Origin: Pedosphaera sp. | GTDB lineage: Bacteria; Verrucomicrobiota; Verrucomicrobiia; Limisphaerales; JADLHS01 | Assembly (NCBI GenBank): GCA_009695195.1 | Contig: SIBJ01000001.1 | Coordinates: forward strand, 117,581 to 181,580 | DNA length: 64,000 bases | Direction: 5' to 3' | Part shown: positions 1 through 8,945 of the stretch, one piece after another | Layout: each line of letters begins with the position of its first letter | How positions within the stretch are numbered: position 1 is the stretch's first letter | Notes under the pieces: model-generated | Databases searched by the model: none | Told to the model about the DNA's origin: nothing | Seen by the model: only the letters and a program-made list of their open reading frames with translations | Program-made: the position numbers and the translations under genes

Positions 1-34
1 GCGGCGGGCAGCGAATCAACAGGATCACACGACG

Positions 35-2431
35 ATGACCGCGCCGGACACAGAATTTGTCAGCATCCTCGGTTCCGCCGGAAGTGCGGAGCCGCCCTCC
101 CGCATTTCCGCCCGGTCTTTGCCCGAGACGTTGCCGGTTCTGGGACTTTCCGATGTCGTCATTTTCCCCGGCGCCGTGGCGCCGCTGCTCGTCGAAACGA
201 CGCCGAGCATCCGGTTGATTGACGACGTCGTCGGCGGCGATCGTTTGATGGGCGTGGTGCTTCAGCGTCGGCCCGAGGTCCCCGATGCGATGCCAGAAGA
301 TTTGTACGAAGTCGGCTGCGTCGTGCGGCTGGCGAAGATGGTGAAGTTTCCCGATAATACCGCGCGCGTGCTCGTCGATGGGTTGTGGCGGATCCATTTC
401 ACCGAATACACCACGAAGCTGCCGTATCTCACAGCCAAGTTCCAATTGCTGCGCGACGAGCGGGAGGATTCGATCGAAGTCACCGCGATGATGCGGAACG
501 CGCAGAGCCAGTTTCACGAGATCATCAAGCTCTCGCCCGCGTTGTCCGAGCACGTCAAGATCGCCGCGCTCAACACCGAGGACGCCGGCCATTTCGCCGA
601 TCTCATCGCCGCCAACCTGAATCTCAGCCTCGAAGACCGGCAGAAACTCCTCGAAACCGCCTCCGTCCGGGAACGGCTCCAGCGCCTGCTGCCGATGCTC
701 AATCGCGAGAATGAGGTGTTGAATCTCAGCTCCAAAATCCAGAGCGATGTCGCCAGTTCCATCGCCAAGACGCAGCGCGATTTTTTCCTGCGCGAACAGA
801 TGCGCGCCATCCAGCGCGAACTGGGCGAAACGGAACCGAACGCCGTCGAGATCAAAACGCTCCGCGAAAAGATCGAGTCGGTCCCGATGCCCGCCGAGGT
901 AAAAAAAGTGGCGACGCAGGAATTGGAGCGGTTGCAGCAGACGCCGACCGCCGCCGCGGAATACGGCGTCTCGCGCAATTATCTCGACTGGATTCTCGCC
1001 GTGCCGTGGGAAGCGCAGACCGAGGACAAACTCGATTTGAAGGAAGCCGAGCGGATCCTCAACGAACAACATTACGGCCTGAAGAAAGTCAAAGACCGGC
1101 TGCTGGAATTTCTTGCCGTCATCAAGCGCAAGAAAGCCATCAAAGGCCCGATCCTCTGCCTCGTCGGCCCGCCGGGCGTCGGCAAGACTTCGCTCGGCAA
1201 AAGTGTGGCCGACGCGCTCGGGCGCAAATTTGCCCGCATCTCCCTCGGCGGCATGAGGGACGAAGCGGAGATTCGCGGTCACCGCCGCACCTACGTCGGC
1301 GCGCTGCCGGGCCGGATCATCCAGACGTTGCGCCGCGTCGAGAGCCGCAACCCGGTGATTCTCCTCGACGAACTCGACAAGGTCGGCGCGGATTTTCGCG
1401 GCGACCCGGCGTCGGCGTTGCTCGAAGTCCTCGACCCGGCGCAGAACAACACCTTCACCGATCATTATCTCGATCTGCCGTTCGACCTCTCGCGCGTGCT
1501 GTTCATCACCACCGCCAACTGGCTCGAACCGATTCATGTCGCGCTCCGCGACCGGCTCGAAGTCATCGAGCTGCCGAGCTACACCGAAACGGAAAAGTTC
1601 CAGATCGCGCGTCGCTACCTCGTCCCGCGCCAGCTTGAGGAACACGGCCTTTCGCGCAGTGACGTGGCGTTGCCGGACGCGACCTTGCGCCGATTGATCC
1701 AGGAGTACACCCGCGAAGCCGGCGTGCGGCAGCTCGAACGCGAGATCGCCGCGCTCGCCCGCAAAGCCGCGCGCAAAATTGTCAGCAACAACGGCCAGAG
1801 CCACGCCATCAAGCTCGAGCCGGAAGGGCTTAAAGCTTATCTCGGTCACGCGCCGTTCATCGCCGAGGCGCCGGAGACAATTTCCGAATACGGCATCGCG
1901 ACCGGACTGGCGTGGACGCCCGTCGGCGGCGAAGTGCTTTACGTCGAAGTGACGCGGATGCCCGGCAAAGGCGCGCTGCTGCTCACCGGTTCGCTCGGCG
2001 ACGTGATGAAAGAAAGCGCGCAGACCGCCGTCAGTTATCTCCGCAGCCAGGCGAAGGCGCTCAATCTTGATTTCTCCGACTTCGGCAAAAGCGACCTGCA
2101 CATCCACGTCCCGGCGGGCGCGACCCCGAAGGACGGCCCGAGCGCGGGCGTGGTCATCACCTGCGCGCTGGCCTCGCTGTTCTCGCGCCGGCACATCCGG
2201 CCGAACACCGCCATGACTGGCGAAATCAGCCTGCGCGGGCGCGTGCTGCGCGTCGGCGGCGTGAAGGAAAAAGTCCTCGCCGCCGTCCGATTCGGCATGA
2301 AGCACGTCATTCTGCCGGAACAAAACAAGCCCGACTGGATGGAAGTTCCGGTCGAGGCGCGGAAAAAGATCAAGGCCCACTTCGTCAGCCACATCTCGCA
2401 GGCGCTCCGGGCGGCGTTGGAGCCGAAATGA
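35..2431 (+). CDS. lon: ATP-dependent protease Lon (endopeptidase La)
   Basis: Cytoplasmic ATP-dependent serine protease that degrades misfolded and regulatory proteins; 798 aa, a normal bacterial Lon length. In order: LON substrate-binding N domain (about 30-220), coiled linker, AAA+ module with Walker A GPPGVGKT at residues 378-385 and Walker B VILLDELDK, then the protease domain. The catalytic dyad is visible: Ser703 in KDGPSAG and Lys746 in GGVKEK, 43 residues apart as in E. coli Lon. The start follows an AGGA-like stretch and precedes the N domain. The stop overlaps the next start (ATGA), so the downstream LolA-like gene is probably translationally coupled. Confidence 0.97.
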   Translation: MTAPDTEFVSILGSAGSAEPPSRISARSLPETLPVLGLSDVVIFPGAVAPLLVETTPSIRLIDDVVGGDRLMGVVLQRRPEVPDAMPEDLYEVGCVVRLAKMVKFPDNTARVLVDGLWRIHFTEYTTKLPYLTAKFQLLRDEREDSIEVTAMMRNAQSQFHEIIKLSPALSEHVKIAALNTEDAGHFADLIAANLNLSLEDRQKLLETASVRERLQRLLPMLNRENEVLNLSSKIQSDVASSIAKTQRDFFLREQMRAIQRELGETEPNAVEIKTLREKIESVPMPAEVKKVATQELERLQQTPTAAAEYGVSRNYLDWILAVPWEAQTEDKLDLKEAERILNEQHYGLKKVKDRLLEFLAVIKRKKAIKGPILCLVGPPGVGKTSLGKSVADALGRKFARISLGGMRDEAEIRGHRRTYVGALPGRIIQTLRRVESRNPVILLDELDKVGADFRGDPASALLEVLDPAQNNTFTDHYLDLPFDLSRVLFITTANWLEPIHVALRDRLEVIELPSYTETEKFQIARRYLVPRQLEEHGLSRSDVALPDATLRRLIQEYTREAGVRQLEREIAALARKAARKIVSNNGQSHAIKLEPEGLKAYLGHAPFIAEAPETISEYGIATGLAWTPVGGEVLYVEVTRMPGKGALLLTGSLGDVMKESAQTAVSYLRSQAKALNLDFSDFGKSDLHIHVPAGATPKDGPSAGVVITCALASLFSRRHIRPNTAMTGEISLRGRVLRVGGVKEKVLAAVRFGMKHVILPEQNKPDWMEVPVEARKKIKAHFVSHISQALRAALEPK

Positions 2432-3180
2432 TTTTCCGGCGCGCAATCACTGCGCTCGGTCTGTTGGCGGCGGTCAATGCGATGGCCGCCACCACCAACG
2501 ACCCGGCCACGGCGGAAATCGAAGGCCGCGAACTCGCGCTTCAACTCCTCAGCCAGCGGCCTGAAAAAAACTTCACCAACACCGGCACGCTCCGCATCTT
2601 CGGCGGCAAGGGAAAACCGGTGGCCGTTCCCGTCGCCTTGCACACGTTTGTCACCCCGACGAACTGGCAGACGCTGTATTTCACGAGCGGCCCCAACGCC
2701 GATCACGCCGCTTCGTTCACCGTCACTCACGCCGCGAGCCAACCGAACGATTACCGCGTCGCGATTCTTTTCCAGCGACGCGGGCCGACCAACGAATTTG
2801 AATTCCTCGCCGGCGAGAAGTCGTTTGTCCCGTTCGCCGGTTCGGATTTCTGGCTGGCGGACCTGGGCCTGGAATTTTTTCACTGGCCGTCGCAGCGCGT
2901 TATCCGCAAGGAACTCAAACAGGGCAAACTTTGCGCCGTGCTCGTCAGCGCCAATCCGGATCCGGCGGGCGCGTACTCGCGGGTGGTCTCGTGGATCGGC
3001 GAGGAGAGCGGCGGCATCTTCCAGGCGGAGGCCTACGATGCGAAAGGGAAGCTGCTGAAAGAATTCGAGCCGAAGTCGGTCGAGCGGGTGAACGGCCAAT
3101 ATCAACCGCGCGAACTCCAGATCCGCAACCGCCAGACCGGCACGCGCACGCGCATCGAGTTCAATTTCGACGCGCGGTAG
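2428..3180 (+). CDS. LolA-like outer-membrane lipoprotein-sorting family protein (exported)
   Basis: 250 aa with a clear signal peptide (RR, hydrophobic LGLLAAVNAMA, cleavage after AMA). The body is beta-rich, and the segment SDFWLADLGLEFFHWP followed by a hydrolysis-like beta tail resembles the LolA-like family often annotated as outer membrane lipoprotein-sorting protein; this assignment is by resemblance only. The start overlaps the lon stop by 4 bp (ATGA), indicating coupling. The 3' end overlaps the convergent protease-like gene by about 20 bp. It probably acts in the periplasm; substrate unknown. Confidence 0.75.
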   Translation: MIFRRAITALGLLAAVNAMAATTNDPATAEIEGRELALQLLSQRPEKNFTNTGTLRIFGGKGKPVAVPVALHTFVTPTNWQTLYFTSGPNADHAASFTVTHAASQPNDYRVAILFQRRGPTNEFEFLAGEKSFVPFAGSDFWLADLGLEFFHWPSQRVIRKELKQGKLCAVLVSANPDPAGAYSRVVSWIGEESGGIFQAEAYDAKGKLLKEFEPKSVERVNGQYQPRELQIRNRQTGTRTRIEFNFDAR

Positions 3181-4174
3181 CGTCGCGCTTCACCCACAGT
3201 TTGAGCGCGTGACAATCAATCACCGCGCCGCCCGCCGCCAGAATTTCCCCGCCGAGAATTCCCCGCACCTCGCTCAAGGTTTTTTCCGGCGCGGCGAATC
3301 CCCAGTCCGCCAGATCGAGCATCGCGAGCGTGGTTCTTTTCATTTCCACTTCGCCCAGCCGAAAACTGTTCACGTTCGCCACTGCGACGTTCCGGCTGCC
3401 GGTCCGGCCCGCGCCGGAAATCCTCACCAACGATGGCAGCGCCTTCAGCCCGAGCCGTTCGCGTTGCCGCGCGTCCACGCAACTCCATGCCGCGCCGGAG
3501 TCCACGAGCATTTCGAGCGTCTGGCCGTTCAACTGCGCGATGGCGGTGATCGCGGGCGGCTCTTTCAATCGGAGTTCGAGTTCCACAAAGCCGCCGCGCC
3601 TCAAACCATTCTCAAAATCTTTTTGCGCTTCGACCGTTGGCGCTTCGCGACGGAGGTAAAGTCGCTGCCGCGCGCAATCGAGGACCGCGAAGTTGCGCCG
3701 CAGAAAATCCAGCCCGAGCACCACGTCGAAGGAGGCCGGCTGGCCGTTGAAGACGATGTGTTGAACGAGGGCCGGCTGGTTGGTGAATGATTTGTCGCCC
3801 AGCGTGATGTTGCCCAGGGTCACACCGTCCGCGGCTGATCCCGCCGGGATTTTTTTTAGCAGCCGGGCCGCGTTCGTGGATACGGTCGTAAAAGACCAGC
3901 CGGTGTCCACGAGAAAACTTCGCCGCCGGCCATCGAGTCTGCCGGAAACGAACAGGTGGTTCTCGCCCGTGCGTCGCAACGGAATCTCCTCGTAGCCGCA
4001 CCGCGCGCAGGTTTCCGAAAGTTGGAAAACATTTTCCACCCCGGAACTGTTCGCCGCGAAACCGAACAGGATGGCGGCAAGGCATCCGCCCCGGATTTGC
4101 CCGCCCGTTCTCTGCCGCTGCGTTCGCACGCCGCAGCTTCTCACTCGCGTCCACGCCACGCAACCTGAGACCAC
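3161..4174 (-). CDS. Retropepsin-like aspartic protease family protein
   Basis: 337 aa as drawn. Two retropepsin-type catalytic triads are visible, FLVDTGWS around residue 90 and MLVDSGAAWS around residue 226, so the protein looks like a tandem pair of gag-asp_proteas-like domains in one chain. A Cys pair (CARCGYEE) lies just before the first domain. The N-terminal 25-30 residues are Arg-rich and unlike a signal peptide, while CLAAILFGFAANSS just after them could be one, so the true start may be downstream. It is convergent with the LolA-like gene and divergent from the next gene. Confidence 0.75.
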   Translation of the reverse strand: MVSGCVAWTRVRSCGVRTQRQRTGGQIRGGCLAAILFGFAANSSGVENVFQLSETCARCGYEEIPLRRTGENHLFVSGRLDGRRRSFLVDTGWSFTTVSTNAARLLKKIPAGSAADGVTLGNITLGDKSFTNQPALVQHIVFNGQPASFDVVLGLDFLRRNFAVLDCARQRLYLRREAPTVEAQKDFENGLRRGGFVELELRLKEPPAITAIAQLNGQTLEMLVDSGAAWSCVDARQRERLGLKALPSLVRISGAGRTGSRNVAVANVNSFRLGEVEMKRTTLAMLDLADWGFAAPEKTLSEVRGILGGEILAAGGAVIDCHALKLWVKRDATARRN

Positions 4175-4257
4175 AACGCCACGTATTTTTCCTCTGGCCT
4201 TCCAGCGAATCCTTGCTATTCACTTTGCCGACAACCAAACCGCTGCCCAATGCGCTT

Positions 4258-5025
4258 ATGAAAAAATACCTGAGCCTCCTCGCCACCGTTGCCATCGCCT
4301 CCGTCCTCACACCCGTCCACGCCCAGCCCGGGATGGGCGGTCCGCCGGCCGCGCCGCGCTTTTACGGCAAGATCAAAAAAGTTTTCGGCGAACACACCGC
4401 GTTTTCCGCGAACGCCGAATTCGAGATGAAAGACCGGTCCGGCGACCCGACCGCCATGCCCGGCAAGCTCGCCTTTCTGGATGGCAAATCCCGGTTCGAG
4501 ATGGACCTGAGCCAGGCGACCAGCAGCCGGATGCCACCCGAGGCCGCCGCGCAGATGAAAGCCATGGGCATGGACAAGATGATCGCCATCTCCCGCCCGG
4601 ACAAGAAAGTCACCTACCTCGTTTATCCCGGCTTGAACGCCTACCTCGAAATGCCGCTCAAGGACGCCGACGAGGCGCAGAACGATGCCGACCTGAAAAT
4701 GGAAACGACCGAGCTCGGCAAGGAGAAACTCCACGGCCACGATTGCGTGAAAAATAAAGTGGTGGTGACCGGCAAGGACGGAAAAAAACAGGAGGCCACC
4801 GTCTGGAACGCGAGTGACCAGAAAAAATTCCCGGTAAAAATCGAAACCACCGAACAGGGCAACAAGGTCGTCATGACGTTCAAAGAAGTGAAGCTCGCCA
4901 AGCCCGACGCCGCGCAGTTTGAACCGCCCGCCGGTGCGACGAAACACGACAACTTCGGTTCGCTCATGCAGGAGATCATGGCGAAAATGGGCGCCGCCGG
5001 AGGCTTCCCGCCGCCGGGACGTTGA
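4258..5025 (+). CDS. Exported DUF4412-like protein
   Basis: 255 aa. The start is the ATG of MKKYLSLLATVAIASV, which gives a textbook signal peptide cleaved near VHAQ; an upstream in-frame ATG at 4213 would put 15 non-signal residues before it. The mature part has repeated beta-strand segments such as KLAFLDGKSRFEMDL and the phrase YLVYPGLNAYLEMPL, resembling proteins annotated DUF4412 in Verrucomicrobia (recognition, not a search). Met-, Lys- and Gly-rich ends (QPGMGGPP; MGAAGGFPPPGR). Likely periplasmic; function unknown. Confidence 0.75.
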   Translation: MKKYLSLLATVAIASVLTPVHAQPGMGGPPAAPRFYGKIKKVFGEHTAFSANAEFEMKDRSGDPTAMPGKLAFLDGKSRFEMDLSQATSSRMPPEAAAQMKAMGMDKMIAISRPDKKVTYLVYPGLNAYLEMPLKDADEAQNDADLKMETTELGKEKLHGHDCVKNKVVVTGKDGKKQEATVWNASDQKKFPVKIETTEQGNKVVMTFKEVKLAKPDAAQFEPPAGATKHDNFGSLMQEIMAKMGAAGGFPPPGR

Positions 5026-5038
5026 GGTTTCCGGGAAT

Positions 5039-5096
5039 TGTAGGCGACGAGGTAACGAGTCGTTCCGGCGAAGCACTCCTAACGTCGTGCCCTACA
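5039..5096. repeat. REP-like palindromic element, family A copy 1
   Basis: Two 22-bp arms (5039-5060 and 5075-5096), imperfectly complementary, around a 14-nt loop. The left arm begins TGTAGGCGACGAGG. A second copy of the whole unit lies at 39430-39486 in another intergenic gap. It sits directly after the DUF4412-like gene. Confidence 0.8.
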
Positions 5097-5127
5097 GTCA
5101 AAACGAGCCACGCCCGGCGTACCTGTG

Positions 5128-5152
5128 AATTGCCATTTGCCGTTTTCCGTTT
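5128..5152. repeat. Short 7-bp-period word array
   Basis: Consecutive heptamers AATTGCC, ATTTGCC, GTTTTCC and GTTTAGA just before the FMN reductase start. It belongs to the class of heptamer arrays found at many gene borders in this window. Confidence 0.55.
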
Positions 5153-5164
5153 AGACTCACGCGC

Positions 5165-5722
5165 ATGATGACCCTCGTCGTTGGCACAAACCGTCCCGGC
5201 AGCAACACGCGCAAAGTCGCGCGGCACGTCGAAGAGATTTACGCAGCGCTGAAAGTCCCGTTGCGCGTGCTCGATCTCGCGCAACTGCCACCGGAGATTT
5301 TTTCGCCGGCTTCGTACGCGGAAAAACCGGCGTCCTTCGCGCCCTTCGCCGACGGTGTGCTCCAATCCTCCGGCCTCCACGTCATCTCGCCCGAATACAA
5401 CGGCGGCCTTCCCGGCGTGCTGAAATATTTCATAGACATGCTCAAGTTCCCGGAGAGTTTCGAGCGCCGGCCCGTCTGTTTCACCGGCGTGGCGGCGGGC
5501 ATCTGGGGCGCGCTGCGGCCGGTCGAGCAGTTGCAGGCGATCTTCGGCTATCGCAACGCTTACCTTTATCCCGAGCGCGTATTCATGCCCGGCATCGGCA
5601 AGTTGCTCGACGCGAACGGGCGCTTGCAGGATGCGGAATTGCTGGGCCGGTTGCAAAAACAGGCGGATGGTTTCGTGACCTTCGTCGAGCGAATGCAGGG
5701 CGTAAAGTTGCGCGGCGCTTGA
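5165..5722 (+). CDS. NADPH-dependent FMN reductase family protein
   Basis: 185 aa flavodoxin-fold oxidoreductase. The N-terminal VVGTNRPGSNTRKVA is the phosphate-binding loop after the first strand; the signature SPEYNGGLPGVLKYFID (residues about 78-94) is typical of the NADPH-dependent FMN reductase/ArsH-like family. It transfers hydride from NAD(P)H to FMN or quinone-like acceptors; the actual substrate cannot be read from sequence. Two adjacent ATG codons (5165, 5168) could both serve. It stands alone between a palindromic repeat and the peroxiredoxin gene. Confidence 0.85.
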   Translation: MMTLVVGTNRPGSNTRKVARHVEEIYAALKVPLRVLDLAQLPPEIFSPASYAEKPASFAPFADGVLQSSGLHVISPEYNGGLPGVLKYFIDMLKFPESFERRPVCFTGVAAGIWGALRPVEQLQAIFGYRNAYLYPERVFMPGIGKLLDANGRLQDAELLGRLQKQADGFVTFVERMQGVKLRGA

Positions 5723-5779
5723 ACAAAACCGCCGCCCGCCGCGTCAGAAACCCGTTCACCAAACCATCGAAAGAACTTT

Positions 5780-6322
5780 ATGAAAAATCATTTCATGGCG
5801 AAAGCTGCCGCGGGCGTGACCGCTTTGTTGGCGGGCATCGCGCTGGTTCAGGCCGAACCCGGGAAACTGCCGCAGGTCGGCGACAAGTCGCCGCTCGTCA
5901 CCGGAAAAAACCAGAACGGCAAGACGTGGAAGCTCGCGGATTCCGCCGGGAAGAAAATCGTGCTGCTTTATTTTTATCCGAAGGACGACACGCCGGGTTG
6001 CGCGAAGGAAGCCTGCGGCCTGCGCGACCGCATGGCAGACTTGAAGAAGGACAAGGTGGAAGTCATCGGCGTGAGTTTCGACTCCGCCGAGAGCCACCAG
6101 AAATTCATCGAGAAGCACAGCCTCAACTTCCCGTTGCTCGCCGACACGGACGGGAAGATCGCCGACGCTTACGGTGTTCGTGTTGCGGGAAAAAATGTCG
6201 CGCGCCGCGTCAGCTTTCTCATCGGACTCGACGGAAAGATCATCAACGTGACGGACGCACCGCAGGCGGACATTCATCTGACGCAGATGAAAGAAGCCAT
6301 TGAGAAGTTGACGAAGAAGTGA
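5780..6322 (+). CDS. Exported peroxiredoxin, Bcp/PrxQ type
   Basis: 180 aa. The N-terminal MKNHFMAKAAAGVTALLAGIA with VQAE looks like a signal peptide, unusual for Bcp, so this copy is probably periplasmic. The AhpC/TSA thioredoxin-fold motif YPKDDTPGCAKEACGLRD contains the peroxidatic Cys74 and the second Cys79, the spacing of PrxQ/Bcp enzymes. It reduces hydroperoxides using a thiol donor. A GC-rich hairpin about 70 bp downstream may terminate it. Confidence 0.92.
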   Translation: MKNHFMAKAAAGVTALLAGIALVQAEPGKLPQVGDKSPLVTGKNQNGKTWKLADSAGKKIVLLYFYPKDDTPGCAKEACGLRDRMADLKKDKVEVIGVSFDSAESHQKFIEKHSLNFPLLADTDGKIADAYGVRVAGKNVARRVSFLIGLDGKIINVTDAPQADIHLTQMKEAIEKLTKK

Positions 6323-6390
6323 CGGCCGGCAGAAAACTCCACGGTTGAGGCACCTTCGCCAAGAAAGAAGTCAAAGTTTCGGGTCGGACC

Positions 6391-6420
6391 GCGCCGCCGG
6401 AACAATATTTTCGGCGGCGC
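6391..6420 (+). terminator. Candidate intrinsic terminator after the peroxiredoxin gene
   Basis: Perfect 9-bp stem GCGCCGCCG/CGGCGGCGC around a 12-nt AT-rich loop, followed by a weak T-rich tract (GTTTACTTT). The tail is not a pure U-run, so the call is moderate. Confidence 0.5.
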
Positions 6421-6467
6421 GTTTACTTTCACTTGTCACCGCGCGTGACTGAGGCAACCGTAGGCGC

Positions 6468-7607
6468 GTGCGAATCGGGCTTTCGACATCGGTGATCGGT
6501 CGCGGGAAGACGGGCATCGGGCAATACGTCTTTGCGCTGACGCGTGCGCTCCTCACGCGCGAAGGTTCGCATCGACTCGTACTGTTCGTGTTGCGGGAAG
6601 ACCTGCCGCTGTTCGACTTCGCCGAGGACCGTGTGGAGATCGTTCCCGTTTCCGAAAAATTCCGTTCCGCCGCCAATGACATTCTCTGGCATCAACTGCG
6701 GCTGCCAGGCCTCGCGCGCAAATTGAAGCTCGACGTGCTGCACGTGCCCAGTTACCGGCGGATGTTGTGGCGCCGGCCATGTCCACTCGTCGCGACGATT
6801 CACGACCTCGCGCCGTTTTGCGTCGCGGAGAAATATGATCGGAAGCGGATGTTTTACGGCCGCGTGGTCGCGCGCCGTTTGGCGCAGCGCCAGGACGCGA
6901 TCATCGCGATCAGCGAGAACACCGCGCGGGACGTTCACCAGTTCTTTCACGTGCCGCATCCGAAGATCACGGTGATCCACAACGGCATCGAGCACGGCCG
7001 GTTTTCTCCCCAACCGCCGTTCGACGCGAAACTGGAAATCGCCCAACGCCACGATCTCCCGAAGCCGTTCTTCCTTTACGTCGCGCGGCTCGAACATCCG
7101 GGGAAAAATCACGTGAGACTGATCGAGGCGTTCAACCGCTTCAAGACGCAGACGAAATCCAACTGGCAGCTTGCGTTCGCAGGCACCGACAGCCACGGCG
7201 CCGAGGCGGTTCACGCCGCGATCAAACAATCTCCGCACGCGGCGGACATCCGCGCACTTGGTTTCGTGGCGAACGAGGAGCTTTCGACGTTGTATCGCGC
7301 GGCGGACGTGTTTGTCTTTCCGTCGCTCTACGAAGGTTTCGGGATGCCGCCGATTGAAGCGATGGCGTGCGGTTGTCCGGTGATTTCGTCCGCGCGCGGC
7401 TCGCTCGGCGAAGTCGTCGGTGACGCGGCGTCGCTCATCAATCCCGAGGACGTGGACGACATGGCGGGCAAGCTGACTTCGATGGCGGGCAGTGACGTGT
7501 TGCGCAAGACGTGGCGCGAAGCGGGCCTGGCGCACGCGAAGAAGTTTGACTGGAAAAAGACGGCGACGCAAACGCTGGCGGTTTACGAGCGCGTGGCGAA
7601 GCGGTGA
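6468..7607 (+). CDS. Glycosyltransferase family 4 (GT-B fold)
   Basis: 379 aa starting at GTG (MRIGLSTSVIGRGKTGIGQY, a typical GT4 start with the Gly-rich acceptor-side loop). The C-terminal donor-binding half carries VARLEHPGKNH and the conserved E-x7-E region FPSLYEGFGMPPIEAMACG. It transfers a sugar from a nucleotide-sugar donor, most likely in exopolysaccharide or LPS building; the acceptor is unknown. No other glycan genes are adjacent, although an O-antigen ligase-like gene lies at 12.0 kb. Confidence 0.9.
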   Translation: MRIGLSTSVIGRGKTGIGQYVFALTRALLTREGSHRLVLFVLREDLPLFDFAEDRVEIVPVSEKFRSAANDILWHQLRLPGLARKLKLDVLHVPSYRRMLWRRPCPLVATIHDLAPFCVAEKYDRKRMFYGRVVARRLAQRQDAIIAISENTARDVHQFFHVPHPKITVIHNGIEHGRFSPQPPFDAKLEIAQRHDLPKPFFLYVARLEHPGKNHVRLIEAFNRFKTQTKSNWQLAFAGTDSHGAEAVHAAIKQSPHAADIRALGFVANEELSTLYRAADVFVFPSLYEGFGMPPIEAMACGCPVISSARGSLGEVVGDAASLINPEDVDDMAGKLTSMAGSDVLRKTWREAGLAHAKKFDWKKTATQTLAVYERVAKR

Positions 7608-7614
7608 ACGCGAA

Positions 7615-7728
7615 CCGGAGCGTGGCCGTCCCCGGCCACAGCGAGCGGGAGCGCACAAAGGCCCCCGAACTTTTTCAAAACCTCCACGCGTGGCTGCCTT
7701 GCTGCGCCCGGGACGGGCGCGCTCCGCC
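7615..7728. repeat. Intergenic double-hairpin palindrome, family B
   Basis: Arms of about 30 bp (7615-7645 and 7697-7728). Each contains a smaller palindrome around GGCCGTCCCCGGCC or its relative. Related elements lie at 19289-19400, 38431-38541 and 42409-42517. Confidence 0.7.
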
Positions 7729-7775
7729 GAAATTTCGCCTAGGCAGTCGGGCGCGAGTCGCTACACTCCCGCCAC

Positions 7776-8927
7776 ATGAATTCAGTGCGGCTCGGCATCA
7801 TCGGCATGGGAAACATCGGGAAGTACCACGCCGATTATCTCTCGAACAAAAAGGTCAGTCGCTGCGAACTCGTGGCCGTTTGCGATGCCGTCGCGCCGCT
7901 CGACCGTTACCAGCCGCTCAAAACTTTCACGGCCGGTGAAGCGTTGATCAAATCGGGCGAAGTGGACGCGGTCATCGTCGCCACGCCGCATTTTCAGCAC
8001 ACCACGCTGGGCATCGTCGCGCTGGACACGGGCGTTCACGCGATGATCGAGAAGCCAATCTCGTCGCACAAGGCCGACGCCGAACGGTTGATCGCCGCGA
8101 GCAAACGGAATCCCAAGGTGGTTTTCGGCGGCATGTTCCAGATGCGCACCGAGCCGCGTTATCAGAAGGTGCAGAAGCTGATCCAGAGCGGCGAACTCGG
8201 TCAAGTCGTGCGCGTGAACTGGATCAACACCGATTGGTATCGCACCGATGCCTACTACGCGAGCGGCGGCTGGCGCGCGACGTGGAAGGGCGAGGGCGGC
8301 GGGGTGTTGCTCAATCAATGCCTCCACAATCTCGACACGATGCAATGGCTCGTCGGGATGCCGAAACGTGTGCGCGGTTTCTGCCAGCTCGGACGCTTTC
8401 ATCAGATCGAAGTCGAAGACAGCGTGACGGCTTATCTCGAATGGGCGAACGGCGCGACGGGCGTGTTCGTCAGCTCGACGGGTGAAGCGCCGGGCACGAA
8501 CCGGTTTGAAATCGTCGGCACGCGCGGGACGCTGGTGATGGAGAACAACAAACTCTCGTTCACGCGCAACGACGCGGACATGATCGCGTTCAGCCGGACG
8601 GCGAAGCAGGGCTTTGTGAAGCCGGACGTGTGGCACGTGGAGATTCCGTTCGAGAACGCGACGTTGCCGCACTCGATCATCATCCAGAATTTTGTGAACG
8701 CGATTCTCGACGGTGAACCCTTGATCGTGCCGGGCGCGGAGGGAATGTCGTCCGTCGAACTCGCGAACGTGATGGTTTATTCCTCGCTGATCAAAGAGAC
8801 CGTCGAGCTGCCGATGGACGGCGCGGCGTGGGAAAAGAAACTGAACGAATTGATCGCCGAATCGAAGGTCGTGAAGAAAGTGGTGAAGGTCGAGGCCGCC
8901 GACTTCGCGAGTTCATTCCGGCGGTAA
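7776..8927 (+). CDS. Gfo/Idh/MocA family oxidoreductase
   Basis: 383 aa. N-terminal Rossmann motif GIIGMGNIGKYHADY (residues 5-19) binds NAD(P); EKPISSHKADAERLI contains the family EKP motif, whose Lys is the usual catalytic residue. The C-terminal beta-sheet domain follows. There is no signal peptide, unlike the Tat-exported paralogue at 23.4 kb. It probably oxidises or epimerises a sugar or inositol-like polyol. It heads a same-strand run with a methyltransferase and a sugar isomerase, which hints at sugar catabolism. Confidence 0.9.
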   Translation: MNSVRLGIIGMGNIGKYHADYLSNKKVSRCELVAVCDAVAPLDRYQPLKTFTAGEALIKSGEVDAVIVATPHFQHTTLGIVALDTGVHAMIEKPISSHKADAERLIAASKRNPKVVFGGMFQMRTEPRYQKVQKLIQSGELGQVVRVNWINTDWYRTDAYYASGGWRATWKGEGGGVLLNQCLHNLDTMQWLVGMPKRVRGFCQLGRFHQIEVEDSVTAYLEWANGATGVFVSSTGEAPGTNRFEIVGTRGTLVMENNKLSFTRNDADMIAFSRTAKQGFVKPDVWHVEIPFENATLPHSIIIQNFVNAILDGEPLIVPGAEGMSSVELANVMVYSSLIKETVELPMDGAAWEKKLNELIAESKVVKKVVKVEAADFASSFRR

Positions 8928-8945
8928 ACTCCAACCCGAATCAAC

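Noticed and set aside
3209..3790. Plus-strand frame opposite the retropepsin gene
   Set aside because: Shadow of the minus-strand protease, which has two catalytic D-T/S-G motifs.
5039..5096. CRISPR repeat
   Set aside because: Only two copies 34 kb apart with no spacers between them.
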